Source: Acinetobacter sp. WCHAc010034
Lineage (GTDB): Bacteria > Pseudomonadota > Gammaproteobacteria > Pseudomonadales > Moraxellaceae
Length of the DNA: 64,000 bases
Assembly (NCBI RefSeq): GCF_001696615.3
Contig: NZ_CP032279.1
Location: forward strand, 186,001 to 250,000
Direction: 5' to 3'
Below, piece by piece: positions 26,185 through 33,964 of the stretch; position 1 is the stretch's first letter, and each line of letters opens with the position of its first letter. A program made the translations under genes and the position numbers. The notes below the pieces were generated by a model. It did no database searches. It had not been told where the DNA came from and saw only the letters and a program-made list of their open reading frames with translations.

Positions 26185-27354
26185 TTAATTATCTTTTAAT
26201 GTCTCAAAAACACTATATGCAGCCTTAATGCGATCAATATTTGGTATCTTTTTATTCATTAACATAACCAGTCCAAATCCTTCTTCTGGAATAAATAAAA
26301 TATACGCCCCAAAGCCATCAGTAGATCCTGTTTTATGAAAAACTTTAGATTTTGGTTGTGATAATTCTTTTACAACGGAGTTTGATCCCAACAAAATTTG
26401 TTTTGAATTACTAGCCTGTAGAATTTCTGAAGTTGTCGGATAAGAAAACATCTCCCATCCAAGTGCTTGTGTCATACCACTATCTGCAACTTTAAAATAT
26501 CCTTTATGTGTATCCAGTAGAACTTTTCTCATAGCAGGGCTATTTGTATCTAGATTAAGATTTGCATTTACGAAGTTAAGCATATCTGGCAGGGTTGATT
26601 TAACTCCATAAGCTTCATCAGATAATGGGCCGGGATTAACTCGAACTGGTTGATCTTTTTCATCATAACCAAAAGCATAGTTTATTTTTTGTTCTTCTGG
26701 AACATTGACGTATGTATGTTTCAAATTAAGTTGAGGGAAAATAGTCTTCTCTAATAGTGAGGAGAAAGGGACACTCATCGATTTTGCAGTTAGATACCCA
26801 AAAAAACCTATACTGGGATTTGAGTATTCGCGATAAGTACCAGAAGGATTCTTGGCTTTCCAATTTTTGAAATACTCTAATATTTGCTTATCCGTTTTGA
26901 CATGATCAAGAAATTGCAGTGGCAAATTTCCACTTGTATAAGTTAATAGCTCTAATAAATTTACCTTATCAATTTCGGAACTTTTTAAAGCTGGTAAATA
27001 TTTACTAAGATGGTCGTCGAAAGATATTTTTCCTTGGTTATTAGCATACGTACCTGAAACAGCAGTAAAAATTTTACTTACAGAACCTAACTCAAAAAGA
27101 GTCTGTCCATTTACGCTTTTATTTTCTTCTCTAGATTGAACACCATAATACTTTTCATAATTTTTACCATTATGAATTATGCCTATCGCCATACCAGGTG
27201 CATAATACTGATCCATAAGCGGTTTAAATGATTGGGTTACGATCTTTTCAATATTTTTTTCATTTTGACTGACTGCATTTGCATGTAATTGCATGCCAAA
27301 ACCCATAAACATGGTAATTAAGCCTGCTTGACAAATTTGTTTTCTAGAAATCAT
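26185..27354 (-). CDS. Class C beta-lactamase (ADC-like cephalosporinase)
   Basis: A 389-residue secreted serine beta-lactamase with N-terminal signal peptide (to about residue 26, HANA). The class C motifs are complete: SVSK (Ser91, Lys94) in LFELGSVSKIFTA, YSN (Tyr177-Asn179) in GTYREYSNPSIGFFG, and KTG (Lys341) in HKTGSTDGFGAY. Phrases such as HTYVNVPEEQKINYAFGYDE and GVKSTLPDMLNFVNANLN recall the Acinetobacter ADC group, but many positions differ from the ADC sequence I remember. It hydrolyses cephalosporins in the periplasm. The gene is AT-rich, lacks an adjacent divergent ampR, and lies between inverted dif-like sites. Confidence 0.92.
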   Translation of the reverse strand: MISRKQICQAGLITMFMGFGMQLHANAVSQNEKNIEKIVTQSFKPLMDQYYAPGMAIGIIHNGKNYEKYYGVQSREENKSVNGQTLFELGSVSKIFTAVSGTYANNQGKISFDDHLSKYLPALKSSEIDKVNLLELLTYTSGNLPLQFLDHVKTDKQILEYFKNWKAKNPSGTYREYSNPSIGFFGYLTAKSMSVPFSSLLEKTIFPQLNLKHTYVNVPEEQKINYAFGYDEKDQPVRVNPGPLSDEAYGVKSTLPDMLNFVNANLNLDTNSPAMRKVLLDTHKGYFKVADSGMTQALGWEMFSYPTTSEILQASNSKQILLGSNSVVKELSQPKSKVFHKTGSTDGFGAYILFIPEEGFGLVMLMNKKIPNIDRIKAAYSVFETLKDN

Positions 27355-27642
27355 TAGTTCAAAATTAATCGGTAAAGAGTGCGTATATTCTCATTTTATA
27401 AATATTAAATATGTATTAATTTAATAACTTTTTATATAGAAGTTATCTAATCAACGTTTATTTAAAATAATGGTCGCTATACAAAATGTATTCTATAAAA
27501 CTTTTGTTTTTTCATATATTTAAAAACTTTTTACCAATCTCAAAAACAGCAAAAACCGGATTTTTTTATGTGCAGTTTTGATAGTTATTGCCAATAATTT
27601 GATTGTTTTTAGTCAAATTGGAACTTTTTTCAGTGTTCCTAA

Positions 27643-27868
27643 CCTTCCCTGGGAGAAAATTATCCCCTTTCTGAAATCCAAGAAGATGGAACAAAATTAT
27701 ATTATGCTTGTGTAGATGAAGAAATAATAGGAATAGAGCCAAGTGAAGGATGGTCTGATGAAAAAAACAGTCAAGTGTTACATTAGACAGGGATTAGAGA
27801 ATGTTTTAAAAGAACAACCAAATAGAAAGATAGAAATTGAAAAAATATTTAATAAATATAATTTATAG
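27643..27868 (+). pseudogene. Frameshifted remnant of an unrecognised protein
   Basis: Frame 1 (27643-27786) reads GENYPLSEIQEDGTKLYYAC, then VDEEIIGIEPSEGWSDEKN before a stop. From 27758 another frame reads KKTVKCYIRQGLENVLKEQP, then NRKIEIEKIFNKYNL and a stop at 27866. The frames cross at a run of seven A, so one base change there would make a single protein end. No start region is visible. The 288 bases before it (27355-27642) hold the beta-lactamase promoter region and nothing else I can support. Function unknown. Confidence 0.5.
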
Positions 27869-27901
27869 GCTCACAGTTTTAACTGTATTAAGAATTTCTA
27901 A

Positions 27902-27929
27902 AATTAACAAAATATATCTTATACGAAAT
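27902..27929 (+). other. pdif-like XerD/XerC site 3 (D|C orientation)
   Basis: AATTAACAAAA, centre TATATC, TTATACGAAAT. The XerD arm matches 9 of 11 and the XerC arm 11 of 11 of the recalled consensus. Together with site 2 it brackets the beta-lactamase gene as an inverted pair. Confidence 0.78.
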
Positions 27930-27990
27930 AGCCCTCAATTCACACACTGAATGCAAACAGTAATATACATTTCTGTTGACATTGAATGCG
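27919..27990. repeat. Imperfect repeat attached to dif-like site 3
   Basis: From TTATACGAAATAGC through TTCACACACTGAATGCAAAC to ATTGAATGCG it matches 29318-29400 except for a short insertion. Thus each of sites 3 and 4 carries the same downstream 60-70 bases. Confidence 0.75.
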
Positions 27991-28122
27991 TTGCGCAACA
28001 ATCAATCACATAAATGCCATTACAGTGTACTGACACTTGGAACAGCCTATTTCAAAATACTGAATTAGAAAGAATAAATAAAATAACCTCACATAGCGCG
28101 TATTATATTGATTTTATAAAAT

Positions 28123-29022
28123 TTAAAAATCTAATTTATAAAAATCCTGAATAGTTTTAGCACAACTTTCAATGACTAAGTCATTATCTTTTTTCCAAAT
28201 TAATTTGACTTCAGATTGGCTGCTTTTGTCGTTTATTGAGAGTAATTTTACATTCTTCGGGAGAATTGTAGAAAATTCTTCAGGTACGACACAGATACCA
28301 AGGCCATTTGCTACCAAATCCAATTGGGACAATTTTCTTGAGGAAATTCTGGATTTCTTTTGGCAAAATCCATTGCTTAAACAAAGATTAGAAGCTAAGT
28401 AACTTAATCCTCCTCGTTCAGAATGAGGTGTAGAAACAAATCTTAAATCTTTTAAATCACCGATATAAACACTGGTTTTATCATTGAAATTTTTATCAGA
28501 CGTTGAAGCAGCTACATATAGAGGAGCTGTATATAAACTTGTGGAATTTACCTCGTCTAAAGCATGGTAGACAGGAGGTCGAATAAAGCCAATGTCAATA
28601 TCACCACTTAATATTGCTTCAATTTGAGCCTCCGAAGAAATAGTATTAAGCTCGATATTTATTTTATATTTTTCACATAGCTGATCTAAAACCTGAATTT
28701 TTTTGTTATCTAAAATAATGCTGCTAGAGTGGCTGACTTTCACCGTTCTATTTTCCCCCCGGCTAATCCCCTTTGCTAATTCAATTGAATTACTGAAATT
28801 ATCAAGATTTTTTTTTAAGTTTTTATAAAGAACTGATCCAGCAAGGGTTAATTTGATTCTCTTATCAGATCTATCAAAAACACTAAAGCCCAGATCATCT
28901 TCTAAATTCTTTATTTGCCTGCTTAAGGCCGATTGGGCAATGAATAATTTTTCTGAGGCTGCGGTAAAGCTGCCTTCTTCGACAATAGTAATCAGATAAG
29001 TGCATTGTTTGAAAGTTAACAT
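28123..29022 (-). CDS. LysR-family transcriptional regulator
   Basis: A 299-residue LysR regulator, full length. The DNA-binding domain is MLTFKQCTYLITIVEEGSFT, then EKLFIAQSALSRQIKNLEDD and GFSVFDRSDKRIKLTLAG. The ligand domain includes IDIGFIRPPVYHALDEV and VANGLGICVVPEEF. The start MLTFKQCTYL resembles the CatM/BenM-like group, but the rest is divergent and AT-rich. It lies between dif-like sites 3 and 4 and faces a 44-codon ORF, 96 bases away. It is not divergent to the beta-lactamase, so it is unlikely to act as its AmpR. Confidence 0.87.
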   Translation of the reverse strand: MLTFKQCTYLITIVEEGSFTAASEKLFIAQSALSRQIKNLEDDLGFSVFDRSDKRIKLTLAGSVLYKNLKKNLDNFSNSIELAKGISRGENRTVKVSHSSSIILDNKKIQVLDQLCEKYKINIELNTISSEAQIEAILSGDIDIGFIRPPVYHALDEVNSTSLYTAPLYVAASTSDKNFNDKTSVYIGDLKDLRFVSTPHSERGGLSYLASNLCLSNGFCQKKSRISSRKLSQLDLVANGLGICVVPEEFSTILPKNVKLLSINDKSSQSEVKLIWKKDNDLVIESCAKTIQDFYKLDF

Positions 29023-29118
29023 ATCTCATAATTAGATAGATGGTTGTTTTTTACATATTAGATTAGATGATTAAATTCTTATATCTTTTTATAACAATTT
29101 TTCCAGGTCGAATTAAAA

Positions 29119-29253
29119 ATGGCTATTAAAAACAAAATTATTGTATTCATTGTTATGGTTGTCATATGTTTTTTAGCCCAATCTTATGATGCTTATACTG
29201 GTGTTAATAACCCTGAAAAAGATGCACAGAACATTGACCCCCTAATAGATTAA
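29119..29253 (+). CDS. Small membrane or exported peptide, 44 residues
   Basis: Reads MAIKNKIIVFIVMVVICFLA, then QSYDAYTGVNNPEKDAQNID and a short end. One hydrophobic N-terminal segment could be a signal anchor. It lies opposite the LysR gene in the usual target position. It may be a real small protein or the cut N-terminus of a longer one. No family recognised, and no strong ribosome site (AGG 14 bases upstream). Confidence 0.4.
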   Translation: MAIKNKIIVFIVMVVICFLAQSYDAYTGVNNPEKDAQNIDPLID

Positions 29254-29301
29254 CAGATACTTTTCAACTCATTATCAAATAGCTCAGATCACTCTTGCTC
29301 C

Positions 29302-29328
29302 ATCTAACATAAGGACGTTATACGAAAT
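29302..29328 (+). other. Degenerate pdif-like site 4 (D|C orientation, 5-bp centre)
   Basis: ATCTAACATAA, centre GGACG, TTATACGAAAT. Arms match 10 and 11 of 11, but the centre is one base short, so recombination here is doubtful. Confidence 0.6.
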
Positions 29329-29400
29329 AGCTCCTTTGAAGACTATTAATTCACACACTGAACGCAAACAGTAATATGCACTTTTGTTGAAATTGAGTGT
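29318..29400. repeat. Imperfect repeat attached to dif-like site 4
   Basis: Second copy of the segment at 27919-27990 (TTCACACACTGAACGCAAAC, then GTAATATGCACTTTTGTTGA). Confidence 0.75.
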
Positions 29401-29446
29401 GCTGTGCAGCCTAAAAGCAGGATGCACAGCAATAAAGCAGCCAGCC

Positions 29447-30033
29447 TCACTTGGCTGCCCACTTCTTATAAGCACTGGCCAGCTTGGTGTCATAGCTGTT
29501 TTTTGCATATCCCTTGCCGTTATAGCCCAATGCAAATGCCTTCCAGTCCTTATTTTTCAGGGCATTGATCAGGCCATTCACTTTGATATAGCGACACATT
29601 GCATTCAGCTGGGAAGCCTCATCCTGGTACATCGCATTGATAAAGGTCTGCAGGGACTTATAGCCAAGCGATTTCCAGTGATAGCCATCACCTGCCCAAG
29701 GCCCCAAGAACAGGACTCTAGCGCCGATTCACGGTGATATTCAGCGGCCGTAGCCAAACGGCCATGCTGCGCAGAATATAAGCCGTAGCCGCCGGACGTT
29801 TTGCTGCAGAGATTCGGCTGTTCAATTTCCATTTTTTCGGCAATGCTGAAAAGCTTGCCGGCGATCAGGCGCTGGCGCATCACATGGCGCTCAAAAAGAA
29901 TTACCAGAGTGCTGTCCGAATTAAATCCAGATCCCCGGCACTCAACTTCGTGCACCGCTTTTAACGCAGCTGCCTCTACGCCCAGCGCTTTAGCCTGAGC
30001 GCCTATTTGCGCATCAGTCAGTTTTTTACTCAT
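29447..30033 (-). pseudogene. Phage endolysin (DUF3380-type N-acetylmuramidase), one-base frameshift
   Basis: The first frame (from 30033) reads ALGVEAAALKAVHEVECRGS, LVILFERHVMRQRL and ESCSWGLGQVM, the start of a muramidase with the catalytic Glu in the EVECRG/FERH region. After QVM the correct continuation (GYHWKSLGYKSLQTFINAMY, then AFALGYNGKGYAKNSYDTKL) is one frame over. Restoring one G in the GGC triplet near 29684-29687 gives a single 195-residue protein of the usual length. It would cut peptidoglycan during phage lysis. It follows a holin-like gene by 3 bases. Confidence 0.85.
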
Positions 30034-30036
30034 AAA

Positions 30037-30300
30037 TCATTCTCCCCCTTTGCCATTTCCCCAGATTGCGAGGAATGCCGCTTTAATTTCAGAAATTACC
30101 TCAGGCAGCGGCTTGCCTTTCAGCAGCGCAATCGACTGATACAGAATGCCGATGGCTAAAAGGCCGAACACCGCAAACATAAGCATGATGAAGCCCTGAT
30201 ACATCGTGGACGTTTTGAGCATTTCAAAATGCTCAATAAATGCCGAACTGCCATATAAGCTGACCGTTACGCTAGCCAGAAACTTGCCGATGACGCCCAT
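30037..30300 (-). CDS. Holin-like phage membrane protein
   Basis: From the ATG at 30300: MGVIGKFLASVTVSLYGSSA, FEMLKTSTMYQGFIMLMFAV, FGLLAIGILYQSIALLKG, then a charged tail ending GNGKGGE. Two membrane spans, small size and position directly before the endolysin suggest a holin. The open frame extends upstream to 30381 only because a transposase fragment happens to be in frame; that extension is not phage sequence. Confidence 0.6.
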   Translation of the reverse strand: MGVIGKFLASVTVSLYGSSAFIEHFEMLKTSTMYQGFIMLMFAVFGLLAIGILYQSIALLKGKPLPEVISEIKAAFLAIWGNGKGGE

Positions 30301-30367
30301 GGAAGAGCCTTTCTTTGCCTGATGTTTTTCATAGTCGAGATGATCCGAAAGTTCAATATTGAATGTA

Positions 30368-31210
30368 GGGCATGTTCTCATTTGTCCTTACACCAAATAA
30401 ATATGCATGCTAGTCGCAACATGGCTTTATAATTTCTAGCCAACTTATCATATCTTGTCGCTATTGCCCGAAAGTGTTTTAAACGCGCAAATGCATTTTC
30501 AACTAAATGCCGTAATTGATATAGATAACCATCAAATTCCGGATTACCTTTAAAGCTGTTGGTTTTTCTTGGTATCACTGGGATCATATCAAGAATTCTT
30601 GCACATTCTCTGAGCTTTTCGGAGTCGTATCCTTTATCCGCTACCAGATAATCAGCCTTTCCAACCAATTCTATTAATTTCGGCGCAATTTGACCGTCAT
30701 GGACTTCCCCCCCAGTGATGTCAAAATCAAGCGGATATCCGTTCGCATCGACGGCCAAGTGTATTTTTGTAGTTATTCCACCTCTTGAGGTGCCAATTGC
30801 TCTATTTTCACTGTGCCTAGCTCCACTTGCATGCTGATGAGCGCGAATGCAGCTTCCATCAATGAATACCCATTCTGTATCCAGCAGGCCTCGTAATTTA
30901 AAAAAAACTTATCCCATAATCCATTTATCGCCCAACAATTAAAACGGTTGTAAGCTATTTGCCAAGGACACAAGTCTTCAGGGATGTCGCGCCAAGCAGC
31001 ACCAGTACGAAATTTCCACAGTATGGCTTCCATGATATTTTTAGAGCGATAACAGCCATAAAACTGCACGGTTTCTTGGATTTACAGCCAAATCTCATCG
31101 GTTAAAACTCGGCGTGTCATGTTAAAACATCAATAAAACAAATAAAAAAGCAGATTCTATACAGTTATTTTTATACTTACATATTTAAATTTTAAAATGA
31201 GAATACGCCC
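30368..31210. mobile_element. IS5-family element, IS427 group, with TA target duplication
   Basis: An 843-bp element with imperfect inverted ends, GGGCATGTTCTCATTT and (complement) GGGCGTATTCTCATTT. TA lies on both sides, the short target duplication usual for this group. It was inserted into the IS256 transposase gene. Confidence 0.88.
30378..31120 (-). pseudogene. IS427-type transposase, with an in-frame stop
   Basis: The frame from ATG 31120 reads MTRRVLTDEIWL, then TAA, then IQETVQFYGCYRSKNIMEAI. After FRTGAAWRDIPEDLCPWQ and KFF a run of T on the coding strand marks the -1 frameshift normally used in this group, leading to KLRGLLDTEWVFIDGSCIRA and the last part DYLVADKGYDSEKL, LVENAFARLKHFR. 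The acidic residues are present, but the stop at codon 13 probably disables it unless initiation occurs later. Confidence 0.8.
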
Positions 31211-31415
31211 TAGTTTCAATCATGAATTTTTTAAAAACTGCTGTAATTTGGTTTAAGTCTTCTGGCGTTTTCAGACCTTTAGCCAATTCAGCAGCCATAC
31301 TTCTGATTGTTGCTTCATCCATATGAAGTACCTTTTGTAATTATCCTCTGAAGGATAAATGAAAATTAAGTACTTACACAAAATTTAGAATAGTCCCGCA
31401 TTTGGAATTTTTGGT

Positions 31416-31790
31416 TTATTTACATTGGTTCTCTGGTTGGTCTAATTGCTCACGTAACCATTCGGAATCCTCTTGCAGGCTTTCTTTGGTGTATCCCATT
31501 GCTCGAACACCTTCTGATGCTCCCTCATATTCTTTAAATCTGCTTAAGACAAAATCATAAAGTTCAATATTCTCTTTCCACCCTTTGCAATCTAGAGTTT
31601 TGAGTTTATTAGACCTAGTAAGATCTTCTTGCTCATTCTTTGCCTCTGTAGAAATCACTTGATTTCTGTCCGATTGTGTTTGAACGTATCGCTCCATTAA
31701 CTTGTAATATTTAAGCTCAAAGTCTTTTTGAGCTGAAGCAAAACAGCTGCCTGATACAATTACATAAATTAGAAATGCGAAAAGCTTCAT
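31416..31790 (-). CDS. Exported hypothetical protein
   Basis: A 124-residue protein: signal peptide MKLFAFLIYVIVSGSCFASA, then a charged helical body (FELKYYKLMERYVQTQSDRN, IELYDFVLSRFKEYEGASEG) with cysteines in LDCKGW and at the end NQCK. GSCFAS could be mistaken for a lipobox, but cleavage after ASA fits better. No family recognised. It is AT-rich and lies inside the accessory region just left of phage-like debris. Confidence 0.6.
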   Translation of the reverse strand: MKLFAFLIYVIVSGSCFASAQKDFELKYYKLMERYVQTQSDRNQVISTEAKNEQEDLTRSNKLKTLDCKGWKENIELYDFVLSRFKEYEGASEGVRAMGYTKESLQEDSEWLREQLDQPENQCK

Positions 31791-31901
31791 TGTTGTTTTC
31801 TGCCTGATTAAAATAGTGGTGATTATTATATTTAAACACCCAATAATTCAAAGGTTTTTTATCTAAAGCCTTTAGCTCCGCCAATGTGTACCCGCGCTTA
31901 T

Positions 31902-32327
31902 TCAGCGGATCGGCAAATTTCTCAATTGGAAATTTGCCAGATTTATACAGTTCGTACTTTTTCTTACCCAGCCAAGTGCGCTGAAAAAACTCATCCGACT
32001 GTTCAAAAAACTCTTGGAATGATGTGTTTGCATCCAGCTGGTTAATAATTTTCTGGCTTCATCTTTAACATCCGCCACAATCAGCCGCGTGCGGAGCGCT
32101 TCTCCTTTTTCTGGCGGCACCCGCTTGCCATTTTGATCTTTCCACTTGTGTTTCGCATCCCGCGTGATCCAAACCTCAGCCTTACCGACATGCAGCGTTA
32201 CTTTTTGTCCTTTATATTTAATGGCTTTTATTTCACGCGTTTCCAGCCGGTCAGCGGCTTCTCCTGTTTTTACTGCCTGTCCCTGATACTCAACGGAATT
32301 TCCTTCTTTCCCGCGCGAACCAGCCAT
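31902..32327 (-). pseudogene. Frameshifted accessory gene of unknown function
   Basis: The first frame reads GNSVEYQGQAVKTGEAADRL, IKYKGQKVTLHVGKAEVWIT and VADVKDEARK. Then a missing A in an AAAA run near 32057-32062 shifts the frame. The one-over frame continues naturally as NQLDANTSFQEFFEQSDEFF, QRTWLGKKKYELYKSGKFPI and DPLNKRGYTLAELKALD to about 31865. The fused protein looks soluble and higher in GC than its neighbours, in the style of phage structural genes here, but I do not recognise it. Confidence 0.5.
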
Positions 32328-32509
32328 TTGAATCCCTGATGATTCATCTGCCTAAGATGGGCAATTGAATCTCCTTCACGGTCAATTTGAATGAAAATCT
32401 GCTTAAACCTAATTCAGATTAATTAAAGATAAAAATAATTTTAAAACATAGAGTTAAAGCTTAAACTCTTTTACAATTCTCATCTTCATTATGCTGTGGT
32501 CAATAAAAA

Positions 32510-33223
32510 ATGAAGAAATTAATAGGCTTATGTGTATTACTGACGCTAATGGGATGTAGTAAGCAGAAAACTCCTGTCAGTGTAGAAGAGGAGCAACAAA
32601 AAGCAGAAGACAGTACCCAATTTACTGAGAGTTTGGAAGTTGAGCCTGAGTTATTCGGATTTCATTCTTATGAATTGGGCGAGTTGGTTAAAAATTTAAT
32701 GCCTGATGCTCAAAAAAATCAAATGCTTGAAGTTTGGCAATGGGATGATTTAGCCAATGATGCAAAAATTAGATGGGTCACGGAAGGTTATAAAGAAAAA
32801 TATAATTCTAATACTTTAAGCACCATGTCTTCTCGTGAAGGTTTGGTGCGTGTACATCAATTGGGCGAGCGTGTTTCACAATTGAAAGACCGTAAATATG
32901 AAGTGCCTTGGTCAATTCGTTATGAAGGTAAAGATGCAAAATTTGGAGTAAATTTAATTACTTTACAGCCCAAAACTAATGCCATGATCAGCTTTAATGA
33001 TCCTATCCCATCACTTAAAAAACAAGGCATAAAGATTACTGCTATTTGTCGCCAAAGTTTTGCTGGAGAAGTGATCGATGTTTCTTTATTGGAAGCCCGA
33101 AAAAAACAACCTGTCTATATCATTGATCGTTCTAGTGGTGGTTCGGGAGGGAAAACTCGTTGGCTGGAACTTAGTTTGCAAAATTTAAGTACTGAATGGT
33201 GTCCAGATGACAGCACTGAATAG
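32510..33223 (+). CDS. Lipoprotein, unrecognised
   Basis: A 237-residue protein with lipoprotein signal MKKLIGLCVLLTLMGCSKQK (lipobox LMGC, Cys16). The mature part begins with an acidic linker and continues VRVHQLGERVSQLKDRKYEV, YEGKDAKFGVNLITL and QPVYIIDRSSGGSGGKTRWL. No known motif. It is AT-rich and ends at a small hairpin followed by T-rich sequence. Confidence 0.65.
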   Translation: MKKLIGLCVLLTLMGCSKQKTPVSVEEEQQKAEDSTQFTESLEVEPELFGFHSYELGELVKNLMPDAQKNQMLEVWQWDDLANDAKIRWVTEGYKEKYNSNTLSTMSSREGLVRVHQLGERVSQLKDRKYEVPWSIRYEGKDAKFGVNLITLQPKTNAMISFNDPIPSLKKQGIKITAICRQSFAGEVIDVSLLEARKKQPVYIIDRSSGGSGGKTRWLELSLQNLSTEWCPDDSTE

Positions 33224-33241
33224 ATATAAGTAAACTAAAAA

Positions 33242-33259
33242 AGCAGGATTCGTCCTGCT
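33242..33259 (+). terminator. Weak intrinsic terminator
   Basis: AGCAGGA and TCCTGCT flank TTCG; the following bases are T-rich but broken (CCTTATTTTGGTCTTTTTT). Confidence 0.55.
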
Positions 33260-33288
33260 CCTTATTTTGGTCTTTTTTCAGTAGTGTC

Positions 33289-33503
33289 ATGCATAAGCAA
33301 GTTGATGTTTTAATTGCAGAGCTTCAAAAGACCTTTGATGAATATAGTGATGATCTAGGCATCTTTTCACTTGATGAATCTGGTGTTTCCATTGAAATTA
33401 AAACCAAATCTAGTGAATACAGCTATAGCCTTGAACAGTTAAAAAAAAGCTGAATGTTGAACTTGAAGATCCGCTGATTCAGAGTTTAAAGGAGGTGTCT
33501 TGA
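33289..33503 (+). pseudogene. Small accessory gene with a frameshift in an A8 run
   Basis: From ATG 33289: MHKQVDVLIAELQKTFDEYS, DDLGIFSLDESGVSIEIKTK, EYSYSLEQLKKS and stop. One frame over after the eight A at 33441-33448 the text continues KLNVELEDPLIQSLKEVS to a TGA at 33501. A strong ribosome site (AAAGGAGGTG) and an ATG overlapping this stop (33503) follow, but that next gene is cut after 20 codons by the junction with the integrase fragment. Function unknown. Confidence 0.5.
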
Positions 33504-33775
33504 TGGAAGATATGCAAATACACTCCATCCGTTTCACTAAGATAAAGATCAATAGCATCCGCTAACCGCATGTTTGCTTCATGCTGATTGCCGTACAGAA
33601 TATTAGGGTTAGCCTCGATTTCTACTTCGCGTTTTTTAAGCCAGCTATCTGCCTTGCGTCTAGAATTGAAAGTTTTACTTTCTCTAAATATCGGGTAGTC
33701 TTTGCGGTGAACACGAATTACCGCTCTATACCTCAAAGTCCCCTCAGCAAGCGTTCTGGTAAAAATTGAACCCAT
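33479..33775 (-). pseudogene. Tyrosine recombinase (integrase) N-terminal fragment
   Basis: The ORF reads MGSIFTRTLAEGTLRYRAVI, ESKTFNSRRKADSWLKKREV and EANMRLADAIDLYLSETDG, typical of the arm-binding and core-binding start of a phage integrase. After about residue 84 the sequence is unrelated. The catalytic domain (R..HxxR..Y) is missing. It marks the right edge of the accessory region. Confidence 0.75.
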
Positions 33776-33840
33776 AAATTTGCACCTTTTTCAATTTTTC
33801 CATTATGGTGCAAATTAGGGGGCAAATAGAAACGCGTTAG

Positions 33841-33870
33841 CACAGCTAAACAGGTGTTTACACAGCTAAA
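33841..33870. repeat. Pair of 10-base direct repeats upstream of the integrase fragment
   Basis: CACAGCTAAA occurs at 33841-33850 and again at 33861-33870, 20 bases apart. Possible integrase arm sites or leftovers of an attachment region. Confidence 0.4.
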
Positions 33871-33964
33871 AACATCTTTAGGCTTATTAGCCAAAGTATT
33901 GTTTTTATTGTAAAATATGTAAATTACTGAAATTTAATATTATTAAGAATTGAAGGTGCAGCTT

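Larger units (their letters stand above)
30301..31322 (-). pseudogene. IS256-family transposase, N-terminal fragment in two pieces
   Basis: 31211-31322 reads MDEATIRSMAAELAKGLKTP, then EDLNQITAVFKKFMIET. Removing the inserted IS and one TA gives an unbroken frame into 30301-30367, which reads FNIELSDHLDYEKHQAKKGSS. The pattern AAELAKGLKTPEDL..ELxxHLxYEKH is that of IS256 transposases. The catalytic domain is absent. Confidence 0.8.
30301..31398. mobile_element. Truncated IS256-family element, interrupted by an IS5-family element
   Basis: The left end of an IS256-like element lies near 31398, with the minus strand reading GGGACTATTCTAAATTTTGT then GTAAGTACTT, typical for that family. The transposase N-terminus follows from 31322. 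A second IS sits inside at 30368-31210. After residues YEKHQAKKGSS the sequence changes to the holin-like gene near 30300, so the rest of the element is missing. Confidence 0.75.

Noticed and set aside
26185..29022. ampC-ampR regulatory pair
   Set aside because: The LysR gene is on the same strand, about 770 bases upstream and beyond a dif-like site, not divergent to the beta-lactamase as AmpR would be.
29302..29328. Integron attC-like reading (AAC..GTT pair)
   Set aside because: AACATAAGGACGTTATAC superficially pairs core motifs, but there is no long imperfect palindrome and no integrase of the IntI type. The two dif arms explain the bases better.
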